Shown here one piece after another: positions 24,245-36,355 of a DNA stretch of 64,000 nt. A program made the position numbers and the translations under genes. The notes under the pieces are model-generated. The model was not told where the DNA came from. It did no database searches and saw nothing but the letters and a program-made list of their open reading frames with translations. The DNA lies in the NCBI GenBank assembly GCA_014529385.2, contig CM043942.1, forward strand, positions 27,953,469-28,017,468, in the 5' to 3' direction. Source of the DNA: Adiantum capillus-veneris. Taxonomy: Eukaryota; Streptophyta; Polypodiopsida; Polypodiales; Pteridaceae. Each line of letters begins with the position of its first letter. Position 1 is the stretch's first letter.

Positions 24245-26160
24245 CACCACCTACAAACTATAAAAGAGTTCAAAGATTCATGGGACATGTTTGTTATTAT
24301 CGACTGTTTATTTTAAACTTTGCCGAGATAGCTCACCCATTTTACAAACTTCTTATTGAGTTCCACTGGACTGCGGAGTGTGACCATGCATATGACTTAT
24401 TAAAAAAGACCTTAACCAGTGCTCCCATTCTACGAGTGCCCGATTGGAATGTAATTTTCCATGTGGATATTGATGCATCGAACTTTGCTATTGGGTGTGT
24501 TCTAGCTCAACCAGGAGAACATAAATTGGACTACCCCATTAGCTTTGCAAGTCATCAATTAAATGATGCTGAGAGGAACTACACCACTACAGAGCTGGAA
24601 GGTTTAACTATGATTTATGTAGTAATTTTTTTTTGCTACTACCTTCTTGCTAACAAGTTAGTTTTCTATGTTGAGCATCAAGCATTGTTGTATCTAGTAA
24701 ATAAACCTTGTTCCACATAAACAATTACACAATGGTTTTTAATTCTTCTTGAGTTTTATTTTACCGTTGTGGTGACACCCCATAAAAGACATGTCATGGC
24801 GGATCATTTGTCTCGCATACCCAATGGTGAAGCCCCTACTAGAATTGATGATGAATTGCCCGATACTTCCCTATTCCTAGTCGAGATCATGCCTGAATGG
24901 AGTGAGAAGATTGTGAACTTTTTAGTTAACGGTTTTCCACCCAAAGAGCTTTGTAAGGATATAGCTCAAAAATTGATTGTTAAAGGAATGTGAACCTTAT
25001 TCTCTAATTGTAGGAACTTTCTACAAGCTAGGGAAGGATGACATCCTTAGACGTTGTGCTTGTGAGGATGAGTATTTATACATACTGCAAGAAGCTCACA
25101 TGGGTATAGCCGCAGGACAGAACATTTCTTAGGGAAACTAACTGCTAGAAAGGTGTTGCAATTAGGCTATTGGTGGCCTACCTTATTCAAAGATGCATCA
25201 CTTTTTGCAAAAGGGTGTGATGATTGCCAACGTTACAAGATCACACAATGAAAGGATAAGATGCCCTTAGATCCTACTAAAATGACTCAACCATTTGAAA
25301 AATGGGGTTTAGACTTTGTAGGCCCAATTAATCTGGCAGCTCTTGTGACACTCAATATCGATATATTATTGTTGCCACTGACTATGTGACAAAGTGGACA
25401 GAAGCCAGGGCAACACACAAGGCTGATGCAAGGTCAACTGCCAAGTTTCTCTTTGAGAATATTATTATGCGATTTGGTTGTCCCTTTGAGATTGTGAGTG
25501 ACAATGGTACTCATATTATAAATGGGGTGATAAAGGAACTCATGACAAAATTCATGGTAGCCCACCATAAGTCCACGCCTTATTATTCACAAGCAAATGC
25601 CCAAGCTGAGAGCACTAACAAGACCTTAATTTCTATCTTGACCAAAACAGTGGAAGCTCATCGCATAGATTGGGATTTGAAGCTGGCATCAGCTCTATGG
25701 GCTTATGGTATTTCTTACAAAGTGGCTATTAATTGTACACCATTCAAAATGGTATATGGCCAAGAAGCAGTTATGCCATGGGAGTTTGTAATTCCTAGTC
25801 TATGGGTAGCTTCACAAGAAGGTTGGAATGGTAACCCTTTAGTTGAATGCTTATATATCTTGGAGAGGTTAGATGAAGAAAGACAATTGGCTGTGAAAAA
25901 TGCACTTGTGGAGAAAGAAATGGTTTGACCGTCATCTAAAGAATAAAGATATCAAGGTTGGGGATAAATTCCTTATGTATGGAGTGCAAAACGAGAAGAA
26001 AAAGTTGACATATGTGGGAAAAGGACCATATAGAGTATGCAAAATCACCCAAAAGGTACCACTCATGTGGAAACTCTTGATGGAGTTGAAACCATTGGAT
26101 TCATAATGGGAGTTAATTTAAAAGATATTATGATCCTTTAAGCCAAGAGGAGCTACGTGC
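24245..26160 (+). pseudogene. gypsy-B RT tail, RNase H and integrase
   Basis: The reading opens at NYKRVQRFMGHVCYYRLFI, the end of a gypsy RT. RNase H has FHVDIDASNFAIGCVLAQPG, TTTELEGLTMIYVV and HVMADHLSRIP. The integrase zinc region spans about 25030-25230, with pieces in different frames (ILQEAHMGIAAG, GYWWPTLFKDA, CDDCQRYK). The catalytic core has LDFVGPI, IVSDNGTHI and ANAQAESTNKTL, fitting D,D35E. The tail has KLTYVGKGPYRVCKI and LKRYYDPLSQEEL. There are several frameshifts. RT palm and fingers, gag and any upstream protease are absent; the Penelope-type fragment lies immediately upstream in the same orientation. Confidence 0.85.
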
Positions 26161-26269
26161 CATCCATAAAAAAAAGCAAGCACCAAGGCATAAGCAGAAC
26201 TGAAAAGGATACAAGCTCAAGCTGAGGCTAAGGAGCAAAAACAACGTATAAGATTCCAACGAGAGGCCA

Positions 26270-27090
26270 ACCTTGGTTACACATGCATTCTACATTGAAA
26301 CAAAGGATGATTGGTTGGACTTTGACACACCTCTACGATACCCTATTGAGCTAAATAGCGCCTATGGGAAAGTGCTATATAACGCCTTATTGGACACGGG
26401 TGCTCATATGGGACGTGGTGTCAATTAGGAAATCCATCTCGATTTAAGAGCACTATCCAAGTCAAAAGTTTCAACAAGGAAAAAAATTGTGATTTTTGGA
26501 ATCTGGCACACTTCTGTCAGTTATGACAATGGGGTTGTGGTTCAAGAATTTTTGGTCATGTCTGCTGGAATTATATTAGGCAATATAAACCTAGGACATG
26601 CGTGGATGGTAGCCACCAAATGCACTATTGATTGGGGGACTAGGAGTGTCACAACCTAGAAACCAACTCTTAGCCCTACCACTTAAGCGATAGTCCCTGA
26701 GATATCGCCTCCCAAGAAAATAAAACCCAAAACAGTGCATGTCCACGAGGTTGAACCATCTGTAACTATAGCCCAACCCTCTAGAGATTCAACTTTTGTA
26801 GTTGAAACAAAAAATAAGACACACAAGACCCGTCGTGATATAACAAAGAAAACATACAAATGGGTCCTTAAAGCTTCTTAACGACCATTGTTGATGCTAA
26901 AAAAACAAGAGCCTTGTAAGAGACACCCCACTCACTCCAGCAATGTAAGAAAACATTGTGTTGGATTCTTAAACGACTGTTGGAAGCTCAAGGCTACTAT
27001 GAAGGAAATGATCAAAGCTGGGTGCCAAAACGTAAATTGTGTTCTTACCTGTCACCTGACCCATGTGAGTAAAATCCTGTAACAATAAAA
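26270..27090 (+). pseudogene. Retropepsin-like domain downstream of gypsy-B integrase
   Basis: Beginning about 26280, FYIETKDDWLDFDTPLRYPI leads to YNALLDTGAHM, an aspartic-protease active-site motif. After a one-base frame slip it reads DVVSIRKSISI, and later IILGNINLGHAWMV and TIDWGTRSV, the usual ILG..W...TI.W tail of retroviral-type proteases. Three W(V/L)PK-like motifs follow near 26860, 27025 and 27150. The normal gypsy order puts protease before RT, so this place after integrase is unusual. Stops show it is not functional. An alternative frame near 26985 reads like a gag CCHC tail; I favour the WVPK frame but not strongly. Confidence 0.55.
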
Positions 27091-27491
27091 GATCGGGGAA
27101 GGGAAAGATCACAGCACACTATACACCTGACCCGGAGCTAGTTTGGGTACCCAAGTGAGACAGGCTTGTTTCGCTCAGCTCAAACATAGAAAAAAAAATA
27201 AAGCTTCTTGCTCTTCATGTAGTTCATATACGGAAATAGAAGCTTCGACACAACCTCCACCTACCATTGTACATATCCATACAAACAAGAAAGAATTTGC
27301 ACCTCCCTTTGTAAGTTCACCACCTACAACAAAGTTGAAAATAAAATCATAGGAGAGTACCTTACCACCCTTGCAACTAGGTGAAACGCATAGGACAGTC
27401 AAAAACTATTGGTCAAAGTCTTCACCCATAACAACTTGGAACAATTGGTTTCAAACGGTGACGACGTTGTTCCAAAAGGTATGATCTACCC

Positions 27492-27506
27492 AAGGAAGGG
27501 GGGAGT
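27492..27506 (+). promoter_or_regulatory. Polypurine tract at the end of gypsy-B
   Basis: AAGGAAGGGGGGAGTG is followed by TTTGCTGAC, the form of a plus-strand priming site next to a 3' LTR. A TATATATAG box follows at 27586-27594, as expected for LTR U3. Confidence 0.5.
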
Positions 27507-28190
27507 GTTTGCTGACATCCATCATTCACTTTCTCCCCTCTTAACCTTCTTTCCTGACCTCTCAATCTCCCAATCTTAGGGAATGTATATATAGAGCCCA
27601 ACACTCAAGAAAACAAAATTTAAAAACAGTAAATGAGTAAGAGCCACCAACAAAAAGCTAGAAACTGACAAGTTCTAGTACATGACCCAAAATGATAAAA
27701 ACACATTATGCACAAGGGCACGATCTTTTAACATGACCCTTATAATATTTGTACTGTAAATAGCATCTATTTGTGTGTACAAATATGGCTAGTATGCTAG
27801 AGTTATCCACTGCTAGCTTGGGTGAGAGGTACCCTATTTACTTTTTACAAGTGTTTTATATAGTCTACCCGGTGCTTGCTTATGAATGGGATTTGGTAGA
27901 TACGCTAGCGTGTGAGAAAATTTTGAGGAACTAGAATGGTTGATACATCTCTTGACCAATTACTGGTCTCTACTTAGCAGAGAGCGTCTCTCTGATTATA
28001 CAAGCTTATCCATTTGACCAAGATGACTATAGACATCTAGTGACGTTTGTGCCTCTAATGATGAGAAAGAGTTACATGATTACACGGATGGTGCGTATGG
28101 TCTCACGATGATGACTTTGTTTTTCTCAAAGATGATGAGGATAGGGGTTAAGACTTAGGGCTACCCACCCATCTATTCAATATCCTATTC
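27507..28190 (+). repeat. Putative 3' LTR sequence of gypsy-B, no gene
   Basis: Non-coding sequence after the purine tract, with a TATA-like box near 27590. The matching 5' LTR was not found, so the right border cannot be set. Confidence 0.3.
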
Positions 28191-29403
28191 CCTTGACTCT
28201 CTAGGGGGATGCAAATAATTAGGTTAGGGTTTCTTATGTTGTTTGATTGTGTTCAATAAAGGTTGGTGCCTCTTCCCATTGATGTGTCTCCTAGAGGTAA
28301 TCCTTGTGTTTTCTAGTGTGTACAAGAATGCATTGCAGAATTGCAATTTTGACCTTCATGGAATCTTTGTCTCGTTCACTCTTTGAATCGAGCATGATCA
28401 TCAACACGAACAGGTGTTTCTTGTCCATTAGCATTGCCCCTTTTCTTTTTTTTTGCATCCATGTTTGTCTGCTTTAAATACACAATATTCAACACATTTT
28501 CTTAGATTAAACATTTGATTCTATATAATTTTATGTCCTAATCCGTTGTCTAGGTTTAAGAATCAAGCATTCTAATTAAGCTAGTTTGACCAAGTTAGGC
28601 GCTAAAGATCTTCTCTTAATACCATGGGGAATGCCTTCCTAATAATCAATGGTTACTTTAGGTTCTTAATCCAATTTATACAGCATTGTGTGCAATATAC
28701 TAGGGCTTTCTAGTGGGTTTAGTCCCTATTGAGCTTTAGCTTAAGTATTATAAAGGGAGTTTACTAGTGTGATGAGCTTAGGGAGGGTAACAGTGTCATA
28801 TGACCTCCCAAAGTTACAAAATTGAAATGCTGAAAATGAACCAAAAAAAATTCAAAAGTGCTACAATGTAAAAGCTTAAGCTGGAAGAGAAATCCCAGCT
28901 TGATTTGGTACTTCACTCACAAGGATTGCCTATGGTACTAGAGCTCTAGCTCTTCTCAATGTGGGTGCTTTTCCTTGAAAAGCAAAAAGCCCAAGCCATA
29001 CATAATAAGCACACACATCAAAATTGAATCAATGTGAAAAAACTTTGGGGGGTCAAACAAAGGGAATGATTCAAGTGGTGATGATTTCATGAGTAATTAT
29101 TTTTATCGTAGCTTAACTACAAGGTCTTCTAGGTATAGCCTCTAATCAATCCTCGGACATGAAATACTTTGCTCTCACGATTCAACATCTTAATTGACCA
29201 GAGAGAATTGAGAAGCTTGCCCATGGTATTAGTAGTTGACCTCTAGTGCCTCTTGATCGTTAAACTAACCACCCCCAGACTTGTTTAGTTTTTTACCTTT
29301 ACAACAATTTATGCATTTGATTATATTATAGTTTGATGTTTACTACTGACAATTTGTTTAATATTATGTTACCAATCAATTTGTATGCCTACAATTGCAT
29401 ATG
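28191..29403 (+). repeat. Right arm of the 1.2-kb inverted repeat
   Basis: Counterpart of 21990-23209 in opposite orientation. The two arms enclose about 5 kb holding the Penelope-like and gypsy-B remnants. Outer flanks show no clear target duplication. Confidence 0.88.
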
Positions 29404-29479
29404 CTTTTTAATCTCGTATGCTCTTCCACCTCGATGAACGGACTTCATCCCAATAGCTTTTGAGGATGGAATTTACATT

Positions 29480-29760
29480 AGGAAGGGGAGCATGTTAACC
29501 CTCACGGACACCCTATCACCTTCAATGGACGTGTTATTATTTATTTGATTGAGTCATGGACCGGGCTTGTCGGTCCAATAGGTGTGTAGGTGATCCCCAT
29601 GAGAGGCACACCACTTATCTTATTTTTACAATAGTTTTGCAACGACCGGCCATTGTGGGTGCCCATGTGTGAATGGATCAAACTCTTATAAAAGGTCCAT
29701 TTGACCTAAAAATCTATTCTTTGAGGTGCAAGCTAAGAAGTTGTCTTGCTCTACCTTTGT
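29480..29760 (+). repeat. Second gypsy-type purine tract and putative LTR start
   Basis: GAGGATGGAATTTACATTAG followed by GAAGGGGAGCA and then TGTTAACCCTC has the look of a gypsy 3' end running into an LTR. A TATAAAA box at 29687-29693 lies about 190 bp into that LTR. No second copy was seen. Confidence 0.4.
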
Positions 29761-29780
29761 CTTCTCCTCCTTCGTGTGCT

Positions 29781-29931
<151 letters not shown>

Positions 29932-30063
29932 GATCGAGCATTGCGGCGGCATCGGTGGTGGGGTGAGGCAATTGAGCGTTGCAACGGCAATGGCTCCTTC
30001 TTCTTTCCAGCACAAGATCCTTCACGATGGAAGCATTGAGTAGTGAGTGACACACCCCTACCC

Positions 30064-33060
30064 CTTTGAGATTTCTAGGATTGTCTAGTTGTGTGCTTGC
30101 AGCCTTTCAAGGCTCGTACACAGTGCACAAGCAAGTTCCCAGCCTCCGACACGTGCGGCAAAGTGTACAGCACCCTATGGACATATCCTACAATCAATGC
30201 ACTCCTTGAGACAACATTCCATCTAGAGAGACAACCTCGCTTTGCATCAGCTGAAAATAGTCGAGAGCATATGTGATTGCATCTGGAGAGACACCCTTGC
30301 TTTGCATTCAACAAAAACAACATAAATCTTCTTGGCCAAGCAGATGGACAGACACCCTTGCTGAAAATAGACCAGAGCTTCAAGATGCAAGAGTATGTGA
30401 TTGCGTCTGAAGAGACACCCTCGTTTTGCACCCTTAAAAAATAGCCCATAGCTTCTTGACCTTGACCCCGTTGGGCATATCCCGCAATCAGTGCACTCTA
30501 TGAGACAACATGAGTCTCGAGAGACACCCTCCCTTCGCATTAGCTGAAAACATCCTAGAGCATATGTGACTACATCAGAGCTGGAAAGACACCCTCGCTT
30601 TGCATTTGCTTAAAAATGCCTAGAGCTCCTTGGCCCTAACCAAGTTGGGCATATCTTACAATCAGTGCATTTCCAAGAGACGACATCCCACACACGAAGC
30701 TCCTCAAGACCTTTTTTTGCTTTATGAATTCTTTTGCCCATATCAACATCTTGTGTAAGTGCCACATTCCTTCCAAGTGCAAGTGTACATCATTACATTT
30801 GGAGAGATGCCCTCTCTCTACATCTGCTGAAAACATCTCTCTCTCTTCTTGACCTGATCGTATTGGATATATCTTGCAACCAATGCACTCCTTGAGAAAA
30901 CATTCCATCTGGAGAGACACCCTTACTTTGCATCCATCAAAAAAATCCCAGAGCATATGTGATTGCATTTGGAGAGACACCCTCGCTTTGCATCTACCGA
31001 AAACAGCTTTCAGATACTTGGCCAAGCATACGGAGAGACACCCTCACTTTGCATCCATCGAACAAAGCCCAAAGCTTCAAGATGCAAGCATACGTGATTG
31101 CATCTAGAGAGACACCCTCGCGTTTGCATCCGCCCAAAACAACCCAGAGCTTCAAGATGCAGTGCATCTGGAGAGACACCCTCACTTTGCATTGGCCAAA
31201 AACAGCTTAGACCTTCATAGCCTACTAACCCTGTTGGGCATATCCCTCAATCAGTGCACTCCATGAGACAACATGCATCTGAGAGACACCCTCACTTTGC
31301 ATTAGCTGAAAACAGTCAAGCGCGTATGTGATTGCATGTGGAAAGACTCCCAAGCTTCACATCCGCTCAAAAATGCCCATAGATCCTTGGCAATCCTGCA
31401 ATTCGTGGATTCCAAGAGATGACATCCCAGACACGAAGCTCCTCAAGCACATTTTGTGCTTTATGAATTATTTTTTCCATATTAGCATCTTGTGATGTCA
31501 CATGCCTTCAAGGTGCAACTCATTGCATTTGGAGAGATGCCCTCTCTTTGTGTCTGTTGAAAACATTTCTCTCTCTTTCTGACGTTGGACATATCCTGCA
31601 ACCCATGCACTCCTTGAGTCACCATTGCATCTGCAGAGAGCTTCCTGACCCGGACCCTTGCCTTCAAGATGCAAGCATATGTGATTGCATCTAGAGAGAC
31701 ACCCTCATTTTGCATCTGTCACCAGCAAGAAAGTCTCCACATACCCCCGACTTAGTTCATCTAGAGAGACATCCTCGCTTTGCATCCACAAAAAACAACA
31801 CAGAGCTTCTTGGCCAAAAGTATGGAGAGACACCCGTGCATTGCATATGTCCAAAATAGCCGAGAGCTTCAAGATGCAAGCGTATGTGATTGCATCTGGA
31901 GAGACATCCTCGCTTCACATCCACTGAAAACAACCCAGAGCTTCTTAGGCCTTGACCCTGTTGGGTATATCCCGCAATCGGTGCACTCCATGAGACAACA
32001 TGCATCTGGAGAGATACCCTCCCTTTGCATTAGCTGAAAACAGTCAAGTGCATCATGTGATTGCATCTAGAGACACAACCTCGCTTCACATCAGCTGAAA
32101 ACAATGGAGAGCATATGCAAGTGCATCTAGAGAGACACCCTCACTTTGCATCTGATGAAAAAAGCATATAGCTTCTTGGCCAAGCAAATGGAGAGACACC
32201 CTCGTCGAAAACAACTCAGAGCTTCAAGATGCAAGCATATGTGATTGCATCTGGAGAGACACCCTTGTTTTGCATCCGTAAAAAACAACCCATAGCTTCT
32301 TGGCCTTGACCTTGTTGGGCATATCCCGCAATCAGTGCATTCCATGAGACAACATGCATCTGGAGAGACACCTCTCATCGCATTAGCTGAAAATAGCCTA
32401 GAGCGTATGTGACTGCAGCTAGAGAGACACCCTCAATTTGCATCCGCTTAAAAACACTCAAAGCTCCTTGGCCCTTACCAAGTTGGGCATATCCTACAAT
32501 TACTGCATTCCAAGAGACGACATCCCACACACGAAGCTCCTCAAGCACTTTTTGTGCTTTATGGATTCTTTTGCCCATATCACCATCTTGTGTAAGTGCC
32601 ACATGCCTTCAAGGTGCAAGTGTACATCATTACATTTGGAGAGATGCCCTCTATATGCATCTACCGAAAACAACTCTCTCCCTCTTTTCTTGACCTAACC
32701 GTATTGGATATATCTTGCAACCAATGCACTCCTTGAGACAACATTCCATCTGGAGAGACACCCTTGATTTTCATCCACCTAAAAAATCCCAAAGCATATG
32801 TGATTGCATTTGGAGAGACACCCTCGCTTTGCATCTTCCAAAAATAGGCTTCAGATTCTTGGCCAAGCATACAGAGAGACACCCTCACTTTGCATCCATC
32901 AAATACATCCTAGAGCTTCAAGATGCAAGAATACGTGATTGCACCTAGAGAGACACGCTCGCTTTTTCATCCTCCCAAAACAACCCTGAGCTTCAAGATG
33001 CAAGCATATGTGATTGCATCTAGGGAGACACCCTCACTTCTCATCCACCATACATAAAGG
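30064..33060 (-). pseudogene. PPR-derived array of one repeated sub-motif
   Basis: On the minus strand the segment reads, in shifting frames, dozens of versions of MQSEGVSPDAITYACILKA, the central part of a plant PLS-class PPR motif. The best unbroken piece, 32602-32375, gives GKRIHKAQKVLEELRVWDVV, then SWNAVIVGYAQLGKGQGALS and FKRMQIEGVSLAAVTYA. PPR proteins bind organelle transcripts with 31-36-residue helical repeats. Here the unit is shorter and irregular (about 60-110 bp) and most neighbouring units are the same sub-segment rather than successive P, L and S motifs. Frame breaks are constant, so no protein can be made from it as a whole. Confidence 0.8.
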
Positions 33061-33074
33061 CATACATTTAACGT

Positions 33075-33147
33075 GTGCGCATACATGCACACACATGCAC
33101 ATTCATCATGGCACAGGTGCACGCACACACACACACACACACACACA
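33075..33147. repeat. CA microsatellite
   Basis: Interrupted (CA)n with two CATTCATCATGGC repeats on either side of the pure run. Confidence 0.8.
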
Positions 33148-33385
33148 TTCATCATGGCCTGGGTGCAGTACATAAAGAAAGAGAATATCTAGTGCTTACT
33201 TGGGCAGGAGCTGCAAGAAGAAACAAAGACATAGCCGAACATTCAGTGACCATGGCGGGAGGAAGCTAGAGTCACGGAGCTGCCCGCAGAAACAGAGAGA
33301 AGAAAGTGACAAACGCCAATAAGAGCCTCACGATGCTAGTTATAATCATGCACACATAGATACTATGTGGATCGCCATAACTTCA

Positions 33386-33421
<36 letters not shown>

Positions 33422-33834
33422 AGCACATAAGGCCGCTCGAGAAATTTGGCTTAACAGGTGTTCAGCGTGCAAGCTTGAGCACATAATCACAGCCGCTCAC
33501 ACATTTGCCTCAGGCCACCCAAGAAGGCAAGCACATAAACATAGCCGACATCTTTATGTTGAGCAGGAGGACGAAATCCTGCTGGCTGACTGGCTACAAA
33601 ATCACAGGCTTAAATTTTTTGGTCGCTGGAGCAGAAGCCGTCACCCAAAAAGGAGTGGCCACATCAACCGACACCCATGTCGAGGGTGTGTGGGTGACTG
33701 CAGAGTCACCGACTGTGCTTATGTGCTCACCACAAGAGAGACCACAATCTTTTGCACTACTCCAAGAGGGGGCACCGGGTAGTTTAAAATTTGAAATGTG
33801 CCTCTTTGTGCGTGAGGTGCAGGCCTAAGGTGTA
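33148..33834. other. No recognised gene; one 107-residue ORF
   Basis: An ORF at 33505-33828 on the plus strand has no family I recognise and no domain or signal features. A GA run lies at about 33389-33417, and the words GCACATAA and GCCGCTC recur around 33420-33540. Confidence 0.35.
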
Positions 33835-33946
33835 GGGAATAGTTCCTGAGTGACCATTCCATGTACAACTGCGACCGCATGGTGACCCACGCACGCGCTG
33901 GGGGGAGCAGTATCGTAGAGGGAATGGTCACTCAGGGACCATTACC
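33835..33946. mobile_element. Small MITE-like inverted-repeat element
   Basis: The 26-bp ends GGGAATAGTTCCTGAGTGAC... and the complement of ...GTCACTCAGGGACCATTACC agree at 23 positions, enclosing about 60 bp. Size and structure fit a MITE. I could not identify a convincing target duplication. Confidence 0.6.
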
Positions 33947-34370
33947 GGCCGTCAAAGGTCTAGGGGAGGGGGGGAAATGACAGCATTGACAGTGCATCAA
34001 CACAAGGCATAGGTGACAAATTTCCAATTCTAGATGCTGACTTGGCATGCAGCGATTGCCCCACCCTTTGCAAAAAAATTTGGTTACAGAATTGGCATGC
34101 AATGATTGAGGCATGGACTGTGTACGTTCTAGCTGCTCAATTGGCAAGCATCGACAACATGCAGGCTGAAATTATGCATTGTAATTGCCAGCAGATGTAT
34201 GAGTGAGGTGTGCAGCCCCCTGACCCTGGACTTTGACGGGCATGTTTGCATGCATTGCAGACCAGTGGGCATCGGGAGGAGAACCTCAGGTGCTGGAGGA
34301 GGAGGGGATCCCAGTGTTGCCCATTTATAGAATTCATTGGCCGGAGGAAGGAGTGATTGACATGTGGTAG

Positions 34371-34406
<36 letters not shown>

Positions 34407-35035
34407 CGGAATCCCTCCCCCCATTATACATAGTATAGAGTATAGATGCTGGAGATAATAAAGGGAGACACATCAAGAGACTTGAGGTAACCAAAGGGAG
34501 AAAATCATTGGTCATGTAGGAGACAATGAAGGGAGGCACATTGAGAGATGTGAGGTAAGGAGTAATGGACCAATGTTGAAGAGAATTGTAGTGGAAACAA
34601 GCTACCACAAGGTTGCATTTAGGAAGCCAAAAACTCCACCAAAGGATCTCCAAAAGTACTAGTCTTCCTCTCCACCCCGGACCAATGATTAGCTTATGTC
34701 TTCAAACAAGTGGGACAAAATTCTTTTAAGTTTTGAGACCACCACCACCACCCCAACCTAACAATAACTCTACATGTAATTATCCCAAAGAAGTTTCTAA
34801 TATGTCCCCTTAATTTGTCTCTAGTCATGCAAAATATTTTGTCGGTGTATACCTAATTATATTCAAAAGTACTCCCCACCAAACTTTAATATCGTGTACT
34901 TTTTCTTGATGGTTAGGCCTTTGTCTTGTTGAAACAACATAGGGAAGTCGTGTTGTTTTAACAAGCCAAAAGCATAACCATCAAGAAAAAGTGTGAAAGT
35001 GATTAATTTGTTCATATTCTATACATAGCCTTCAT
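33947..35035. other. No gene; poly-G tract
   Basis: Non-coding mixed sequence. Positions 34374-34406 are an uninterrupted run of about 33 G, a possible quadruplex-forming or assembly-sensitive site. A short inverted pair built on TTTTTCTTGATGGTTA and its complement lies at about 34900-34992. Confidence 0.5.
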
Positions 35036-35407
35036 TGATCCTCTCCTCAAGTTAGTCAAATGCATTTGAAAAGAATTCTTGAAGCTGGTGAAAATATTCT
35101 TATGGAAAAATAACACCAAGGATTTGATGCCCTAGCAATGGGCCAAATGGGAGTCTACCTCTACACCAATGGAGCAAGGTGGTATGAGGATTTTCAACCC
35201 TACGATCCATGAAGAGGCCCAGTGTCGCAAGTTCTAGCCTCAACCACAAAGCAAGACCGGGCATGGGATGTTATGACAAAGGACATGGCAAAACTCTTCT
35301 CTCAAGGTGGCCAATGGAAAGAGCTAGAGGTGCACGACAAATTGCTAGACTTTCGATGGTCCCAACCTGAGACTAGGTGGCACAACAGGCGAGCTAGTAC
35401 AAAATAG
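35036..35407 (+). mobile_element. LINE 3'-region fragment
   Basis: Readings in shifting frames include GGMRIFNPTIHEEAQ (the GG.G..D.......A block after the RT domain) and AWDVMTKDMAKLFSQGGQWK followed by ELEVHDKLLDFRW. The second matches, in opposite orientation, the relic at 3.5-3.7 kb. Same LINE family, short fragment. Confidence 0.6.
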
Positions 35408-35448
35408 TACTAGAGCAATAGAGGCTTTTGGAGTGAGAAGAGATAACA

Positions 35449-36250
35449 ATGTATTTTCAAAACACCATAACTCGCTGGTCCCCTTGGCTCTCTAAAGCAA
35501 GAAGCATCTTATTGATTTTGAAGTCATGTGGCACTACACAAGACACTGATATCCGCAAAAGAATTCAGAATGATATATTTAGTCAGGGGCTGTTGAAAGA
35601 AAACATTGTTCTTGGGAATGCCTTGGTTGATATGTATGCCAAATGTGGTGTTCTTGAGGAGCTACCTGTCCTAGATCTTGTCTCTTAGAATTCATTAATT
35701 GTAGGATTTGCCAAATGGGGGTAAGGCCAAGAAGCAATCACTTATGCTTGCACCTTGAAGGCATGTAGCACCACTCAAGATGTTCATTCAGGAAAACGAA
35801 TTCACGATGATAGTGTCAGACAGAAATTCCGTAAATAAAACGTCGACAAAATCACCTATGCTTTTGTCTTGAAGGCATTTGACACTACACATGACACTGA
35901 TATGGATAAAAACATTCACAATTATATAGTCAAAAGCTGTTGAAAGAAAATGCCGTGCCTCCCAATTCCTTGTTCAACAAGTATGCCAGACGTAGTGCAC
36001 TTAAAAAATGAGAGAAAGTGACTGAGGAGTTGCCTCTCTGTGCCAAGAAGCTCTGGATTGTTTTAGAGGATGCAAAGTGAGGCCATCCCTCCATATGGAA
36101 TTACTTATGCTTGCATTTTGAAGGGATGTGCACTACACAAGACACAGATATCGACAAAAGAATTCACAATGATGTCAAGGTATGTTGAATCGTAATGTCA
36201 TGCTTGGCAAAGCACAAAAAGTACTTCATGAACTACGGGGGATTCACCAT
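35449..36250 (+). pseudogene. PPR (PLS-class) relic
   Basis: The plus strand reads ILKSCGTTQDTDIRKRIQND, then LLKENIVLGNALVDMYAKCG, and further on ITYACTLKACSTTQD, ITYAFVLKAFDTTHD and ITYACILKG. The first ORF (35449-35688) is open, and stops and frameshifts follow. The signatures are those of consecutive PPR motifs, here without the C-terminal E or DYW region. Confidence 0.7.
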
Positions 36251-36355
36251 GGAAAATTTAACACACCATGTAAGTGTAGAGGAGGATTTTTTTTTTCAAG
36301 TTACATGAGCGTATAAGCTAGGGGTAGGGCCCCAATAATTTATCTCCCAAGCTTA

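Noticed and set aside
26985-27080. A gag CCHC tail (DCWKLKATMKEMIKAG) after the protease-like domain
   Set aside because: The overlapping frame reads LLEAQGYYEGNDQSWVPK, and W(V/L)PK motifs also occur on both sides. The zinc-knuckle reading lacks a proper C-X2-C.
30064-33060. CRISPR-like array (recurring GGAGAGACACCCTC words with spacers)
   Set aside because: Spacing is irregular, repeats vary, the spacers resemble each other, and translation shows PPR motifs. The setting is a plant nuclear genome.
33505-33828. 107-residue ORF as a real gene
   Set aside because: No family, no splice context, no promoter, and it lies among MITE and PPR debris. It is mentioned only within the intergenic entry.
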